Below, one piece after another: positions 22,024 through 31,372 of a DNA stretch of 33,170 bases. Source of the DNA: Magnetococcales bacterium (GTDB taxonomy: Bacteria; Pseudomonadota; Magnetococcia; Magnetococcales; JADGCL01); assembly GCA_015229005.1 (NCBI GenBank), contig JADGCL010000032.1, positions 1 to 33,170 of the forward strand, written 5' to 3'. The notes below the pieces were generated by a model. It was not told where the DNA came from. It saw nothing but the letters and a program-made list of their open reading frames with translations, and did not search any database. Both the position numbers and the translations under genes were made by a program. Within the stretch, counting starts at the first letter, position 1, and the number at the start of each line of letters is the position of its first letter.

Positions 22024-24243
22024 GTGAACAATCCTGCCTTGCATCCCACCTACCAAATCGAGGAGGTGATCTATGGTGATTGCCGGGATCCATTCAGTTT
22101 CCTGGGGATGCACACCGCCAGCGACGGCTCGGTAGTCATACGCGCCTTTCTGCCGGGGGCCAGTCGTGTGGATGTCCTGGATGGCCACTCCGGCCAGGTT
22201 CTCGGGCCGATGGAGCTGATCCATGACTGGGGGTTCTATGCCGTCCATTTTCCGGACAGGCGCGAACTGTTTCGCTATCGGTTCCGTGTCGATTTCGGCT
22301 CCAGCATCGTCGATACGGACGATCCCTATCGCTTCTGGCCCCTCCTTGGCGATGTCGATGCCCATCTCTTCGCCGAAGGGACCCACTGGCGCATCTATGA
22401 GAGGTTGGGCGCACATCCCACGGTCATCGACGGCGTGGAAGGGGTGATGTTCGCCGTTTGGGCCCCCAATGCCCGTCGGGTGAGCGTGGTCGGGACCTTC
22501 AACGCCTGGGACGGTCGCCGGCACCCGATGCGTCTGCGGGTGGAGTTCGGGGTATGGGAACTCTTCCTTCCCAAGGTCCAGCCGGGGGACCTATACAAGT
22601 TCGAGATCAAGGGGGCCTTCGGCGATCTCCTGCCCCTGAAGGCGGACCCCTTCGGTCGTGCCTGCGAGCCTCCCCCGGGCAATGCCTCGATCGTCCAGGG
22701 CAAGAGCGGTCATCGCTGGGAGGACGGGGAGTGGATGGGGAGGCGCGCCAAGACGAACCCCATGGAAGCGCCCATGGTCATCTACGAGATTCACCTGGGC
22801 TCCTGGAAACGCAAGCCGGAAGAGGGGAATCGCTATCTGACCTATCGCGAACTGGCCGACGATCTGGCGCTCTACCTCAAGGAGACCGGCTTCACGCACA
22901 TCGAGTTGCTCCCTGTCACCGAGCATCCCTTCGATGGTTCCTGGGGTTATCAGCCCACAGGTCTCTTCGCGCCGACCTGGCGTTTTGGCACCCCTGACGA
23001 TTTTCGGTACATGGTCGACAGGCTTCATCAGGCCGGGATCGGTGTCTTCATGGATTGGGTCCCGGGTCATTTCCCGACCGATGCCCACGGTTTGGTCCGC
23101 TTCGACGGGACCGCGATGTACGAACATGAGGATCCCCGCCAGGGATTTCACAAGGACTGGAACACCCTGATCTACAACTTCGGTCGCAGCGAGGTGGCCA
23201 ATTTCCTGATTGCCAACGCGCTTTACTGGATCGATGAGTTCCACATCGACGGTCTGCGCGTAGATGCCGTCGCCTCCATGCTCTACAACGACTACAGCCG
23301 CCAGCCCGGAGAGTGGATCCCGAACTACTACGGTGGCAACGAGAACCTGGAAGCCATCCACTTCATGAGGCGGCTCAACGAGAAGATATACGAGTCGGGG
23401 AGTGGGGCCATCACCATGGCCGAGGAGTCGACGGCCTGGCCCATGGTTTCGCGTCCGACCAGCATCGGTGGTTTGGGCTTCGGCTTCAAGTGGAACATGG
23501 GGTGGATGCACGATACCCTGAAGTACATGTCCAAGGATCCGGTCCATCGCCGTTTTCATCACGATCACCTGACCTTTGGGATGCTTTACGGTTACAGTGA
23601 GAACTTCATCCTGGCGCTTTCCCACGATGAGGTCGTCCACGGCAAGCGCTCCCTTTTGGATCGGATGTCCGGGGACGCGTGGCAGAAGTTCGCCAATCTC
23701 CGGGTTTACTTCACGTTCATGTGGGGATTCCCCGGGAAGAAGCTTCTCTTCATGGGGGGCGAGTTTGCCCAGGGTCGGGAGTGGAACCACGATACCAGCC
23801 TTGATTGGCACCTTCTGAACGAGGTGGCCTTCCATCGTGGGGTATGGCGCCTGGTCCGGGAGTTGAATCGCATCTACCAGGAAAATTCCTGCTTCTACGA
23901 GCGGGATCACGAGCCTGGCGGGTTCGAATGGATCGATTGTCATGATTTCGATCAGAGCGTCATCTCGATGTTGCGGATCAACAGGCGGGGGCAGATTGCG
24001 ATTGTCGTCTGCAATTTCACCCCGGTGGTGCGGGAACACTATCGCCTGGGGGTCCCCAAGCCGGGGCTCTATATCGAGAGGCTCAATTCCGATGCCGTCG
24101 AGTACTGCGGTAGCGGGGTCGGGAACATGGGCGCGGTGCATGCCGACGACATCGAAATCCACGGTCGTCCCTTTTCCATCTCGGTCAACATTCCTCCTCT
24201 GGGCGGGTTGATCCTGATCCCGGAGCAGAATGAGGGGTGGTAA
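22024..24243 (+). CDS. glgB: 1,4-alpha-glucan branching enzyme
   Basis: A GlgB of 739 residues (usual about 730) that adds alpha-1,6 branches to glycogen. The N-terminal half has carbohydrate-binding modules (GDCRDPFSFLGMHTASDGSV, then VEGVMFAVWAPNARRVSVVG). The GH13 barrel has ELLPVTEHPFDGSWGYQPTG, DWVPGHFPTDAHGL, the nucleophile region FHIDGLRVDAVASMLY, the acid MAEESTAWPMV and the third acidic site LALSHDEVVHGKRSLL. The C-terminal beta domain ends in PPLGGLILIPEQ. The GTG at 22024 was chosen because AAGGGAGA lies just upstream; a GTG at 21994 would add ten residues. No other glycogen gene is in the window. An intrinsic terminator follows. Confidence 0.96.
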   Translation: MNNPALHPTYQIEEVIYGDCRDPFSFLGMHTASDGSVVIRAFLPGASRVDVLDGHSGQVLGPMELIHDWGFYAVHFPDRRELFRYRFRVDFGSSIVDTDDPYRFWPLLGDVDAHLFAEGTHWRIYERLGAHPTVIDGVEGVMFAVWAPNARRVSVVGTFNAWDGRRHPMRLRVEFGVWELFLPKVQPGDLYKFEIKGAFGDLLPLKADPFGRACEPPPGNASIVQGKSGHRWEDGEWMGRRAKTNPMEAPMVIYEIHLGSWKRKPEEGNRYLTYRELADDLALYLKETGFTHIELLPVTEHPFDGSWGYQPTGLFAPTWRFGTPDDFRYMVDRLHQAGIGVFMDWVPGHFPTDAHGLVRFDGTAMYEHEDPRQGFHKDWNTLIYNFGRSEVANFLIANALYWIDEFHIDGLRVDAVASMLYNDYSRQPGEWIPNYYGGNENLEAIHFMRRLNEKIYESGSGAITMAEESTAWPMVSRPTSIGGLGFGFKWNMGWMHDTLKYMSKDPVHRRFHHDHLTFGMLYGYSENFILALSHDEVVHGKRSLLDRMSGDAWQKFANLRVYFTFMWGFPGKKLLFMGGEFAQGREWNHDTSLDWHLLNEVAFHRGVWRLVRELNRIYQENSCFYERDHEPGGFEWIDCHDFDQSVISMLRINRRGQIAIVVCNFTPVVREHYRLGVPKPGLYIERLNSDAVEYCGSGVGNMGAVHADDIEIHGRPFSISVNIPPLGGLILIPEQNEGW

Positions 24244-24286
24244 CCAACGGGGAGCGAGGCGGCGGTAAAAGGTTTGGGTAAGGTCT

Positions 24287-24324
24287 CGGTGGAGCCACTG
24301 CCTGTGCGGGCTGGGGCTCCACCG
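24287..24324. repeat. 10-bp inverted repeat downstream of glgB
   Basis: CGGTGGAGCC (24287-24296) and GGCTCCACCG (24315-24324) are a perfect inverted repeat with an 18-base loop, between the convergent glgB and diguanylate cyclase genes. It may act as a terminator or stabiliser for transcripts from either side. Confidence 0.5.
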
Positions 24325-24341
24325 GGGTGTTGGGTTGAGGG

Positions 24342-24368
24342 GGGGAGTTGATCCTTCCCTTTTTTTTT
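24342..24368 (+). terminator. Intrinsic terminator of glgB
   Basis: GGGGAG (24342-24347) pairs with CTTCCC (24354-24359), including one G-U pair, around the 6-base loop TTGATC. Nine T residues follow directly (24360-24368), the classic Rho-independent layout, about 100 bases after the glgB stop. Confidence 0.75.
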
Positions 24369-24421
24369 GATTCGTGCCGGGAGAAGTTTTCCGGTTCGAA
24401 GGGTTCGTCGGCGCGGTGGCT

Positions 24422-25378
24422 TCAGGTAGGGCTCTGTCTGGTTGGGGCGCCCTCTTGAGCCATTTTGCCGATCACCCGGTTTCTGCCGTTTTGTTTGGCT
24501 TTGTAGAGGCAGGAATCGGCGATTCCGAGGAGTTGGGCAGAATCCGGAGGTACCTCGGTTTTGGTGGGAGCGATGGTGGCGACGCCGATGCTGACGGTGA
24601 CTCTTGGGCTTGTCGGGGAGAAGTCGTGGGGGATATCGAGGGATTCCACATTGGCACGAAGCGCCTCCCCCACCTTCAAGGCCCCCTGGAGGTCGGTATC
24701 GGCGAGGAGGCAGACGAATTCCTCGCCACCGTACCGGGCCACCAGGTCGGTAGAGCGGTCCAGAGTCTTGGAGAAGGCTTTGGCCAGGGATTTGAGGCAG
24801 GAATCCCCGGACTGGTGGCCATAGCCGTCGTTGTATTGTTTGAAGTGATCGACGTCGATAAGTGCCACGGAGAGGAGGTTTTTGCCACGAACGGAACGGC
24901 GCCACTCTTGTTCGATGGCCTGATCGAAATGGCGGCGGTTGGCGATGCCGGTCAGCCCGTCCTGTGAGGAGAGTTGTGCCAGCAGGTCTCGATGGCGCTT
25001 CAGCTCCAGTTGATTGCGAATCCGCAATCTGGCGATCCCGGAGCGAATGGGTTTGGTCAGGTAGTCCACGGCCCCCAAGGAGAGCCCCGCTTCCTCGTCG
25101 GCGTCCTGGTCCATGGCGGTGATGAAGATGACGGGGATGCCCTGGGTCTCGGGATCGGACTTGAGATGGGCGCAAATCTGGTATCCGTCCATGCCTGGCA
25201 TCAGGACGTCGAGGATGATGAGGTCCGGTCGGTTCTTCCTGGCGAGGAACTGGGCCTCTTCTCCATGGGTTGTGGAGATGACCCGGTACTCTTTGGAGAG
25301 GATTCGTTCCAGGAGGAGGATATTTTCGGGTCCGTCGTCAACGATGAGTATGGTGTAACCAGGCTTGTTTTCGTTCAT
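24422..25378 (-). CDS. Response regulator with diguanylate cyclase (GGDEF) domain
   Basis: A 318-residue two-domain signalling protein. The receiver domain (about 8-125) has the acidic pair D14-D15, phospho-acceptor D57 in LIILDVLMPGMDG, Thr in VIFITAMD and the lysine in DYLTKP. A short helix links it to a GGDEF domain starting at SQDGLTGIANRRHFD and carrying ALIDVDHFKQYNDGYGH and the active signature GGEEF (217-221). R208-S-T-D211, five residues before it, is a canonical RxxD inhibitory site for c-di-GMP. An active, feedback-controlled c-di-GMP synthase switched by phosphorylation is therefore likely. No histidine kinase is adjacent. The ATG at 25378 was chosen as the start of the receiver fold. 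Confidence 0.94.
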   Translation of the reverse strand: MNENKPGYTILIVDDGPENILLLERILSKEYRVISTTHGEEAQFLARKNRPDLIILDVLMPGMDGYQICAHLKSDPETQGIPVIFITAMDQDADEEAGLSLGAVDYLTKPIRSGIARLRIRNQLELKRHRDLLAQLSSQDGLTGIANRRHFDQAIEQEWRRSVRGKNLLSVALIDVDHFKQYNDGYGHQSGDSCLKSLAKAFSKTLDRSTDLVARYGGEEFVCLLADTDLQGALKVGEALRANVESLDIPHDFSPTSPRVTVSIGVATIAPTKTEVPPDSAQLLGIADSCLYKAKQNGRNRVIGKMAQEGAPTRQSPT

Positions 25379-25678
25379 CGACGGTTTCCGTCTGTGGATC
25401 CCATCGCCGGAAGGGACAGGAGGCGGTGGAGCTGCGGAATCGATCCCGGCAATCCCCACCCGGAACGAAGTGGATTATTGACGGAGCGGTTTGGTATTGG
25501 GACAGGGGTACTGGTTTCTCCGGTCGAACGACTCTGGTATTGTAAGGAAAATCCTCTGCAATCGAGATGACCGGGACCAGGGTAGCGACTATCTTCCCGA
25601 AAGTCCATTGTCTCTTGCATTTTCAGTCTTGACGAGGGACAATTCCGCTCTGGTCAAGAGTCATGGTTCCGTGCTTCC
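25379..25678. other. Divergent spacer of 300 bases before the glycosyltransferase block
   Basis: Both flanking genes start here, so their promoters should lie inside. A short inverted repeat CTTGAC (25627-25632)/GTCAAG (25652-25657) is visible near the glycosyltransferase side, and TTGACG occurs near 25475, but no complete promoter is convincing. No gene is seen. Confidence 0.35.
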
Positions 25679-26785
25679 GTGGACGCTTACGTGCCGAGAA
25701 AGGTGGTTCTTCATTGTATCCCCTCCTTTGGGGGTGGAGGGGCCGAGCGGCAGCTTTCGTTCCTGGCGCCAGCCATGGCAGCGAAGGGCTGGGAGGTTCA
25801 TGTCGCGCATCTGCACGGTGGCTCGAATTTGAAGTCCCTGGAAGGGACATCGGTGGTTTTGCATCGCCTGCCGAGCGTTGGCAACTATGATCCCGTGATC
25901 GTTCTCCGCATTGCACGACTGATCAGGGAGGTCCAGCCTGCTGTTGTTCAGACTTGGCTTCAGCAGATGACGATACTGGGAGGGTTTGGTCTGGTCCGCT
26001 CCGGAATCCCGGCGATACTGAGTGAACGGTGCAATTCATTTTCCTATACGAGCTGGTGGCGGAGGGGACTCTGTCGCCGCCTCGGAAAGGGTTTTTCTGC
26101 GGTCGTTGCCAATTCCGACGATGGGCTGTCATTCTGGCGAGGAGTCAACGACTCGCCGTTGAACCGGGTCATTCCCAACATCGTCCCGTTTGAACGGCTG
26201 GAGTCCGCCGTTCCGGCCAGGGTCGAGGGGATGGATTCGGGGGAGTTTCGTGAGCTGATCCTGTTTGCCGGGAGGTATGATCCGCAAAAGAACGTCATGC
26301 GGTTGTTGTCGGCCATTGTTTCCGTGGTCCGGAAGCGCCCGCAGGCCTGCGCGATCCTGTGTGGTGAAGGTCCGCAGCTTGATGAGCTGGTCGCCGTCCG
26401 GGATGCTGCCGGGATGCGGGGGCGCGTGGCGCTCCTTGGGTATTCAGAGAAGTTGTGGTCGTTGATGAAACGGGCCACTCTGTTCGTATCGGTCAGTCTG
26501 TACGAGGGCTGTCCCAATACGGTTATGGAGGCCGCCGCCTGCGGCTGTCCGCTGGTCGTTTCGGATATCCCCTCCCACCGGGAGAGGCTGGATGACGATT
26601 CGGCGCTGTTTGTCTCGCCCTTTTCCGAGTCCGAGATCTCTGCCGGGATCGAGCGTTGTCTCGATACTCGTGAGGAGGTAGGGCGTCGTGTAGAGAGCGC
26701 CCGGAAGAGGGCCGAGGAGTTGAGTACGGAATCGGTCGTCAATCGGTACCTGGAGCTTTACGAAATCCTTTTGCAGCGGAATTAG
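25679..26785 (+). CDS. Glycosyltransferase, GT4 family (GT-B fold)
   Basis: A 368-residue GT-B glycosyltransferase. The N-terminal domain has the acceptor-side loop IPSFGGGGAERQLSFLAPAM, typical of GT4 enzymes. The C-terminal domain has LILFAGRYDPQKNVMRLLSA, ILCGEGPQLDEL, RVALLGYSEKLWSLMKRATL and the E-x7-E motif in SLYEGCPNTVMEAAACGCP, which binds the nucleotide sugar. It transfers a sugar with retention, probably onto a cell-surface glycan or a small-molecule scaffold; donor and acceptor are unknown. There is no signal peptide or membrane segment. The start is uncertain: GTG 25679 is given, GTG 25691 is an alternative. It is followed two bases later by a radical SAM gene, so they form an operon. 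Confidence 0.88.
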   Translation: MDAYVPRKVVLHCIPSFGGGGAERQLSFLAPAMAAKGWEVHVAHLHGGSNLKSLEGTSVVLHRLPSVGNYDPVIVLRIARLIREVQPAVVQTWLQQMTILGGFGLVRSGIPAILSERCNSFSYTSWWRRGLCRRLGKGFSAVVANSDDGLSFWRGVNDSPLNRVIPNIVPFERLESAVPARVEGMDSGEFRELILFAGRYDPQKNVMRLLSAIVSVVRKRPQACAILCGEGPQLDELVAVRDAAGMRGRVALLGYSEKLWSLMKRATLFVSVSLYEGCPNTVMEAAACGCPLVVSDIPSHRERLDDDSALFVSPFSESEISAGIERCLDTREEVGRRVESARKRAEELSTESVVNRYLELYEILLQRN

Positions 26786-26787
26786 CC

Positions 26788-28239
26788 ATGTCTTCGGGAA
26801 CCCTCCGTGTCACCCTGGTCAGGCCGACGACGTTTTTGAATACCGATTCCCACCCATTGAATATTGGTTATATTTTCAGTGTATTGGATGGCATGGAGAA
26901 TGTTTCCGTCCATTTTGTCGATGGTGAGCGGATGGGTTTGAATCATTCCAGCCGCGATTCCTCGGCCGGCAGGGAACCGAACCATGTTCTTTGGCGGGAC
27001 CTGGCGGCGGAGATCTTGAAGACTTGCCCGGATCTGATCGCGTTTTCTTGTTACTCGGTGAGCATGACTCCCGTCCGGTATATTGGTTCGATCTTGCGGC
27101 AGCGGGGTTTCCAGGGAAAGATTTGGGCCGGGGGCATCCATGTGACCAGCAGTTATGTCGAGACCCTGGAAAAAATTCCGGAGATCGATGGCGTCGTTAT
27201 CGGGGAGGGCGAGGTCACGATTCGCGAGCTTTGCTTGGCGTTGCTTGCCGGGGGACCTCTAGGGGAGATTCCGGGGATTGCTTATCGTCACGAGGGGCGG
27301 ATTTTGGTCACGCCCCGGCGTTCCTTGATCGCCGCCCTCGACTCTTTGCCGATGCCACGTCGGACCTTTCCGGATAAAAGGTACAGGTACCTCGAACATA
27401 TCCTCCTGAGCAGCCGTGGGTGTCCTTTCGACTGCGATTTTTGCGATTCGAAAAACATCTGGACCCGAAAAGTCCGTTACCGCAGCGGCAGTCATGTCGC
27501 TCGCGAGATCCGACAGATTGCCGAGTTGGGTTTTCGTCATATCGGTATCCGGGACGATACGTTTACCCTGAGTCAGAAGCATGTTGATGATGTTTGTCGA
27601 AATATCGTCGATGGGAGACTCGCGGGGCTCCGCTACTCGGTCGGCTCCCGTATCGATACGATGCGGGACGGGATGATAGATGCACTCAAGCGGATGAACG
27701 TCGATTACTGTACGTTCGGGGTCGAGACCGGCAACCAGGAAGTCCAGGCGCGGATTTTGAAAAAATTGGATATTGGTACGGTCGTGCCAACCATCGAAAA
27801 GACAAACCGTTCTGGGATCAGATCCGTGACTTTTTTTATGTTGGGGCACCCGGATGAGACAGAGGAGGAGTTGAATGATACTTTTGATTTGATTCGAGAC
27901 CTGACGAAGCATTGTCCTGACAATCAGATATCCGTCAATATCGTTTGTCCCTACCCCGGGACCGGTTATTGGAATATTGCGGTCGGAAGGCATGGTGATT
28001 TCATCGATTTTTACAATAATAGTCTGAGTTATAATCATCAGGCGTCCGCTCTCGTGAATTTAACTGGTATGTCTTCCGATGTCCTGGTTGCCAGGAGTGC
28101 CGAAATTGTTCGATTTTCGACTTTGCGAAACAGAATGAACAAGCTGAAATCCTCCCTGCGTCATCCGGAGCTGGTTTTTCATAAGGTTTCCCTGTTCGCT
28201 TCGCGATTTGCGGACAGGTTTTTGGGGGGTGTTCACTGA
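26788..28239 (+). CDS. B12-binding-domain radical SAM protein
   Basis: A 483-residue radical SAM enzyme. Residues 1-160 have the look of a cobalamin-binding-like Rossmann domain (RVTLVRPTTF; DLIAFSCYSVSMTPVRYIG; KIWAGGIHVTSSYVE; GVVIGEGEVTIREL). The barrel carries the 4Fe-4S motif C212-x3-C216-x2-C219 in SSRGCPFDCDFCDSK and later FRHIGIRDDTFTL, CTFGVETGNQEV and FMLGHPDETEEEL. This architecture is used by methyltransferases and cyclases in many pathways (family knowledge), so the reaction cannot be told. Cobalamin use is uncertain because no clear base-off histidine motif is seen. It is coupled to the glycosyltransferase upstream, and base composition falls clearly below that of the flanking housekeeping genes. 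Confidence 0.88.
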   Translation: MSSGTLRVTLVRPTTFLNTDSHPLNIGYIFSVLDGMENVSVHFVDGERMGLNHSSRDSSAGREPNHVLWRDLAAEILKTCPDLIAFSCYSVSMTPVRYIGSILRQRGFQGKIWAGGIHVTSSYVETLEKIPEIDGVVIGEGEVTIRELCLALLAGGPLGEIPGIAYRHEGRILVTPRRSLIAALDSLPMPRRTFPDKRYRYLEHILLSSRGCPFDCDFCDSKNIWTRKVRYRSGSHVAREIRQIAELGFRHIGIRDDTFTLSQKHVDDVCRNIVDGRLAGLRYSVGSRIDTMRDGMIDALKRMNVDYCTFGVETGNQEVQARILKKLDIGTVVPTIEKTNRSGIRSVTFFMLGHPDETEEELNDTFDLIRDLTKHCPDNQISVNIVCPYPGTGYWNIAVGRHGDFIDFYNNSLSYNHQASALVNLTGMSSDVLVARSAEIVRFSTLRNRMNKLKSSLRHPELVFHKVSLFASRFADRFLGGVH

Positions 28240-28276
28240 CCGGTGACGGTGTTTTGAGCGGGTTGTCCGGGTTGGT

Positions 28277-29326
28277 TTGGCGGTCAACGGTTCTCTGTTT
28301 GGGATGCTTCGGGCGATGCTGCTCAATAAACTTCGGGAACTCTTGACACTATCTGAGGCATTTCTGCACTGGAGAGTACTGAAATCCGGGAAGTTGCCTT
28401 ATCCCCCGGTCAGTGTCAGCATTGAAGTGACCAATGTGTGCAATTTCAGGTGTTCCTTTTGTCCCCAGTCCGATCAGGGGCATCTGGAAAGAGTCGGAAA
28501 ATTCTATCTCAATGAAGCAAATCTCTTCACGATCTTGAAAAAGATTCGTGCCTCGGGGTTTCGCAAGAATACGCTGCATTGGACCCTGGACGGCGAGCCA
28601 CTGATGCACAAGGATTTTGACCGTTTTTGTGCCATCGCCATGGATTTTGGGTTTGATAATTTTTTCTTTGCCTCGAACGCCCTCCTGTTGACCCAGAAAC
28701 GGGCTCAAAGGCTTCCCCCGAGCGCCCGGTACACGTTTACCGTCGATTTTTGTTCCGACCAGAAATACTTTGAGACCAACAGAGGGGGGCGAGGCTCCTG
28801 GGAAAAAATCCGGGAGAACATCGTTGCCATTTTGCGGGATCCATCACTGGGTCGGGTCTCTTTCGTCCTGTCCGATATCTCTTCCTATTCGATTCGCGAT
28901 CCCGAGTCTTTGGAAAGGAGGTTTTCCGAGATGGTCTCTTTGTTCCCGAAGAGCGGGCGTCTTCGGTTTCATCGCAAGACCTTTCATAATTCCACGGGCA
29001 GCGTCCTTCTCGAGGGGGTCGGAACGGACGATGTTTATCACCTGTGTCCTTATCCCTGGACGACGCTTTCCGTGTCGGCCAATGGGGAGGTGGTTGCCTG
29101 TTGTCGGGATATCGGCCACAAGACGGTTCTGGGCAATCTCTTCGAGAAGGAGCTTATGGAGGTCTGGAACGGTCCCGGATACCAATCGCTGCGAAAGAGC
29201 TTGGCCGACCGGCAGCCTGGACTTGTGGAGGCGTGCCGGGGGTGTGATTTGCCCTATGATCGGAGTAAATTTTCACTTGGGAATATCCTGATTTCCTTAC
29301 GGGATCGTTTTCAGATCTTTCGCTGA
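28277..29326 (+). CDS. Radical SAM protein with SPASM-like C-terminal domain
   Basis: A protein of about 349 residues. The 4Fe-4S motif is C55-x3-C59-x2-C62 in TNVCNFRCSFCPQS, followed by LHWTLDGEPLMHKDF typical of the radical SAM barrel. The C-terminus carries five cysteines, C257, C275-C276 and C320-x2-C323 (LCPYPWTTL; GEVVACCRDIG; ACRGCDLPYD), with GNLFEKELMEVWNG between them, as in SPASM domains that hold extra Fe-S clusters. Such enzymes modify peptides, sugars or other small molecules (family knowledge). The substrate is unknown; no small peptide precursor gene is seen nearby. The start is uncertain: TTG 28277 is given and ATG 28304 is an alternative. It lies 37 bases after the other radical SAM gene. 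Confidence 0.87.
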   Translation: MAVNGSLFGMLRAMLLNKLRELLTLSEAFLHWRVLKSGKLPYPPVSVSIEVTNVCNFRCSFCPQSDQGHLERVGKFYLNEANLFTILKKIRASGFRKNTLHWTLDGEPLMHKDFDRFCAIAMDFGFDNFFFASNALLLTQKRAQRLPPSARYTFTVDFCSDQKYFETNRGGRGSWEKIRENIVAILRDPSLGRVSFVLSDISSYSIRDPESLERRFSEMVSLFPKSGRLRFHRKTFHNSTGSVLLEGVGTDDVYHLCPYPWTTLSVSANGEVVACCRDIGHKTVLGNLFEKELMEVWNGPGYQSLRKSLADRQPGLVEACRGCDLPYDRSKFSLGNILISLRDRFQIFR

Positions 29327-29401
29327 ACGCCCTTGGTGCATATGCCATGATTGATCGGGTGTCGTCGGGTCTCTCTTTCGCTTCCAAACCAGGATAAGCT
29401 G

Positions 29402-31336
29402 ATGAGCGCGAACAAGACCTATCCCGTTCCGGCCGCGATGGCGGCCCGGGCTCACGTCGACCGGGGCCGGTACGAAGAGCAGTACCGGCGTTCCATAGCC
29501 GACCCGGAGGGTTTTTGGGCCGAGCAGGCCGCAGCGACGCTCCACTGGTTCAGGAAGTGGGAGCGGGTGTTGGAGTACGATTTTCACAAGGCCTTCGTGC
29601 GCTGGTTCGATGGCGGGCAGTTGAATGTCGCCTACAACTGTCTCGACCGCCACCTGGAGAGCCGTGGGGATCAGGTTGCCATTCTTTGGGAGGGGGATGA
29701 TCCAGCCCAATCGCGTCGGCTCACCTATCGCCAGTTGCATGCCGAGGTGTGTCGCTTTGCCAATGCCCTGAAGGCGCGTCGGGTCGGCAAGGGAGACCGG
29801 GTCTGCATCTACATGCCGATGATTCCGGAGGCGGCGGTGGCGATGTTGGCCTGTGCCCGCATCGGAGCGGTTCATTCGGTGGTCTTCGGGGGATTTTCGC
29901 CGGGGGCGCTCAAGGATCGGATCCAGGACGCCGCCTGCGTGGCGGTGGTGACCGCCGACGAGGGGGTTCGCGGCGGCAAACCTGTCCCCCTTCGGGCCAA
30001 TGTCGACGAGGCAATGCGCGATTGTTCGAGCGTTCACACCCTCTTTACGGTTCGCCACACCGGCGGTGCGGTCGATTGGCGGGAGGGGCGGGATGTTTGG
30101 TATCACGAGGCGGTGGCGGCGGCCCCGGCGGAGTGTCTGGCCGAACCCATGGAGGCCGAGGATCCCCTGTTCGTCCTCTATACCTCGGGTTCCACGGGCC
30201 GGCCCAAGGGGGTTCTCCATACGAGCGGTGGGTACCTCCTCTATGCCGCTATGACCTTTCGGTATGTTTTCGACTATCACGATGGCGATGTCTATTGGTG
30301 TACCGCCGACGTGGGGTGGGTCACCGGCCACTCCTACATTGTCTACGGCCCGTTGGCCAATGGGGCCACCACCCTGATGTTCGAGGGGATTCCCAATCAC
30401 CCTGATCCTTCCCGTTTTTGGCAGGTGATCGACCGGCACCGGGTCAACATTTTCTATACTGCCCCCACCGCCATCCGTTCGCTGATGGCCCACGGGAATG
30501 ATTTCGTCACCCGGACCTCGCGGGCGACGTTGCGGCTCCTGGGATCGGTTGGGGAGCCGATCAATCCCGAGGCGTGGGAGTGGTATTACCATGTGGTGGG
30601 CGGTGGGCGCTGCCCGATCGTCGATACCTGGTGGCAGACGGAGACCGGCGGCATCCTCATTTCTCCCCTTCCGGGGGCCATCGCCACCAAGCCGGGCTCC
30701 GCGACCCTTCCCTTCTTCGGCATCCAGCCTGAGATCGTGGACGACAAGGGCAACCTATTGGAGGGGGCCGGCAGCGGGATTCTCACCATCGCCCGCCCCT
30801 GGCCGGGGATGATGCGTACCCTCTATGGCAACCACAAGCGCTTCTTCGAGACCTATTTTGCCGCCTATCCGGGGCGCTATTTCCCCGGGGACGGTTGTCG
30901 TCGCGACGAGGACGGGTATTACTGGATCACCGGGCGGGTGGACGATGTCATTATCGTCTCCGGGCACAACCTGGGCACGGCCGAGATCGAGAGCGCCCTG
31001 GTGTTGCACGAGAAGGTCGCCGAGGCGGCGGTGGTCGCCTATCCCCACCCCATCAAGGGGAACGGGATTTATGCCTTTGTGACCCTGATGTTGGGGGTGG
31101 AGGCCACGGAATCCCTGCGTCAGGAGTTGGTCGCCCTGGTCCGCAAGGAGATCGGCCCCATCGCTCACCTGGATCTCCTGCAATGGGCCCCGGGTCTGCC
31201 GAAGACCCGCTCCGGCAAGATCATGCGCCGTATCCTGCGCAAGATCGCCGCCAACGAGTTGGAGAATCTGGGCGACACCTCGACCCTGGCCGATCCCGGC
31301 GTCGTCCAGAGGCTGGTCGATGCGCGTCTGCGTTGA
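29402..31336 (+). CDS. acs: Acetyl-CoA synthetase (AMP-forming acetate-CoA ligase)
   Basis: A 644-residue Acs of standard length that activates acetate to acetyl-CoA via acetyl-AMP. Motifs are [14 protein letters not shown], the P-loop [32 protein letters not shown], the acyl-pocket WWQTETGG (small acyl chain), and the C-terminal [13 protein letters not shown] whose K606 is the conserved lysine that protein acetyltransferases modify. One oddity is [15 protein letters not shown]523, exactly 83 residues before the lysine, stands where Salmonella Acs has Arg526. The ATG at 29402 has AGGA upstream. A CoA-transferase gene with a GNAT domain follows 36 bases later, forming an acetate/acetyl-CoA module. 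Confidence 0.95.
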   Translation: MSANKTYPVPAAMAARAHVDRGRYEEQYRRSIADPEGFWAEQAAATLHWFRKWERVLEYDFHKAFVRWFDGGQLNVAYNCLDRHLESRGDQVAILWEGDDPAQSRRLTYRQLHAEVCRFANALKARRVGKGDRVCIYMPMIPEAAVAMLACARIGAVHSVVFGGFSPGALKDRIQDAACVAVVTADEGVRGGKPVPLRANVDEAMRDCSSVHTLFTVRHTGGAVDWREGRDVWYHEAVAAAPAECLAEPMEAEDPLFVLYTSGSTGRPKGVLHTSGGYLLYAAMTFRYVFDYHDGDVYWCTADVGWVTGHSYIVYGPLANGATTLMFEGIPNHPDPSRFWQVIDRHRVNIFYTAPTAIRSLMAHGNDFVTRTSRATLRLLGSVGEPINPEAWEWYYHVVGGGRCPIVDTWWQTETGGILISPLPGAIATKPGSATLPFFGIQPEIVDDKGNLLEGAGSGILTIARPWPGMMRTLYGNHKRFFETYFAAYPGRYFPGDGCRRDEDGYYWITGRVDDVIIVSGHNLGTAEIESALVLHEKVAEAAVVAYPHPIKGNGIYAFVTLMLGVEATESLRQELVALVRKEIGPIAHLDLLQWAPGLPKTRSGKIMRRILRKIAANELENLGDTSTLADPGVVQRLVDARLR

Positions 31337-31372
31337 GGGGGTTGGGGAGATGATGGCCCCCCGGGAGGGGTG

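Noticed and set aside
21583-22079. Several ORFs of 60-150 codons between leuA and glgB
   Set aside because: They overlap in different frames, lack ribosome sites and show no motif; the region starts with a long stem-loop and looks non-coding.
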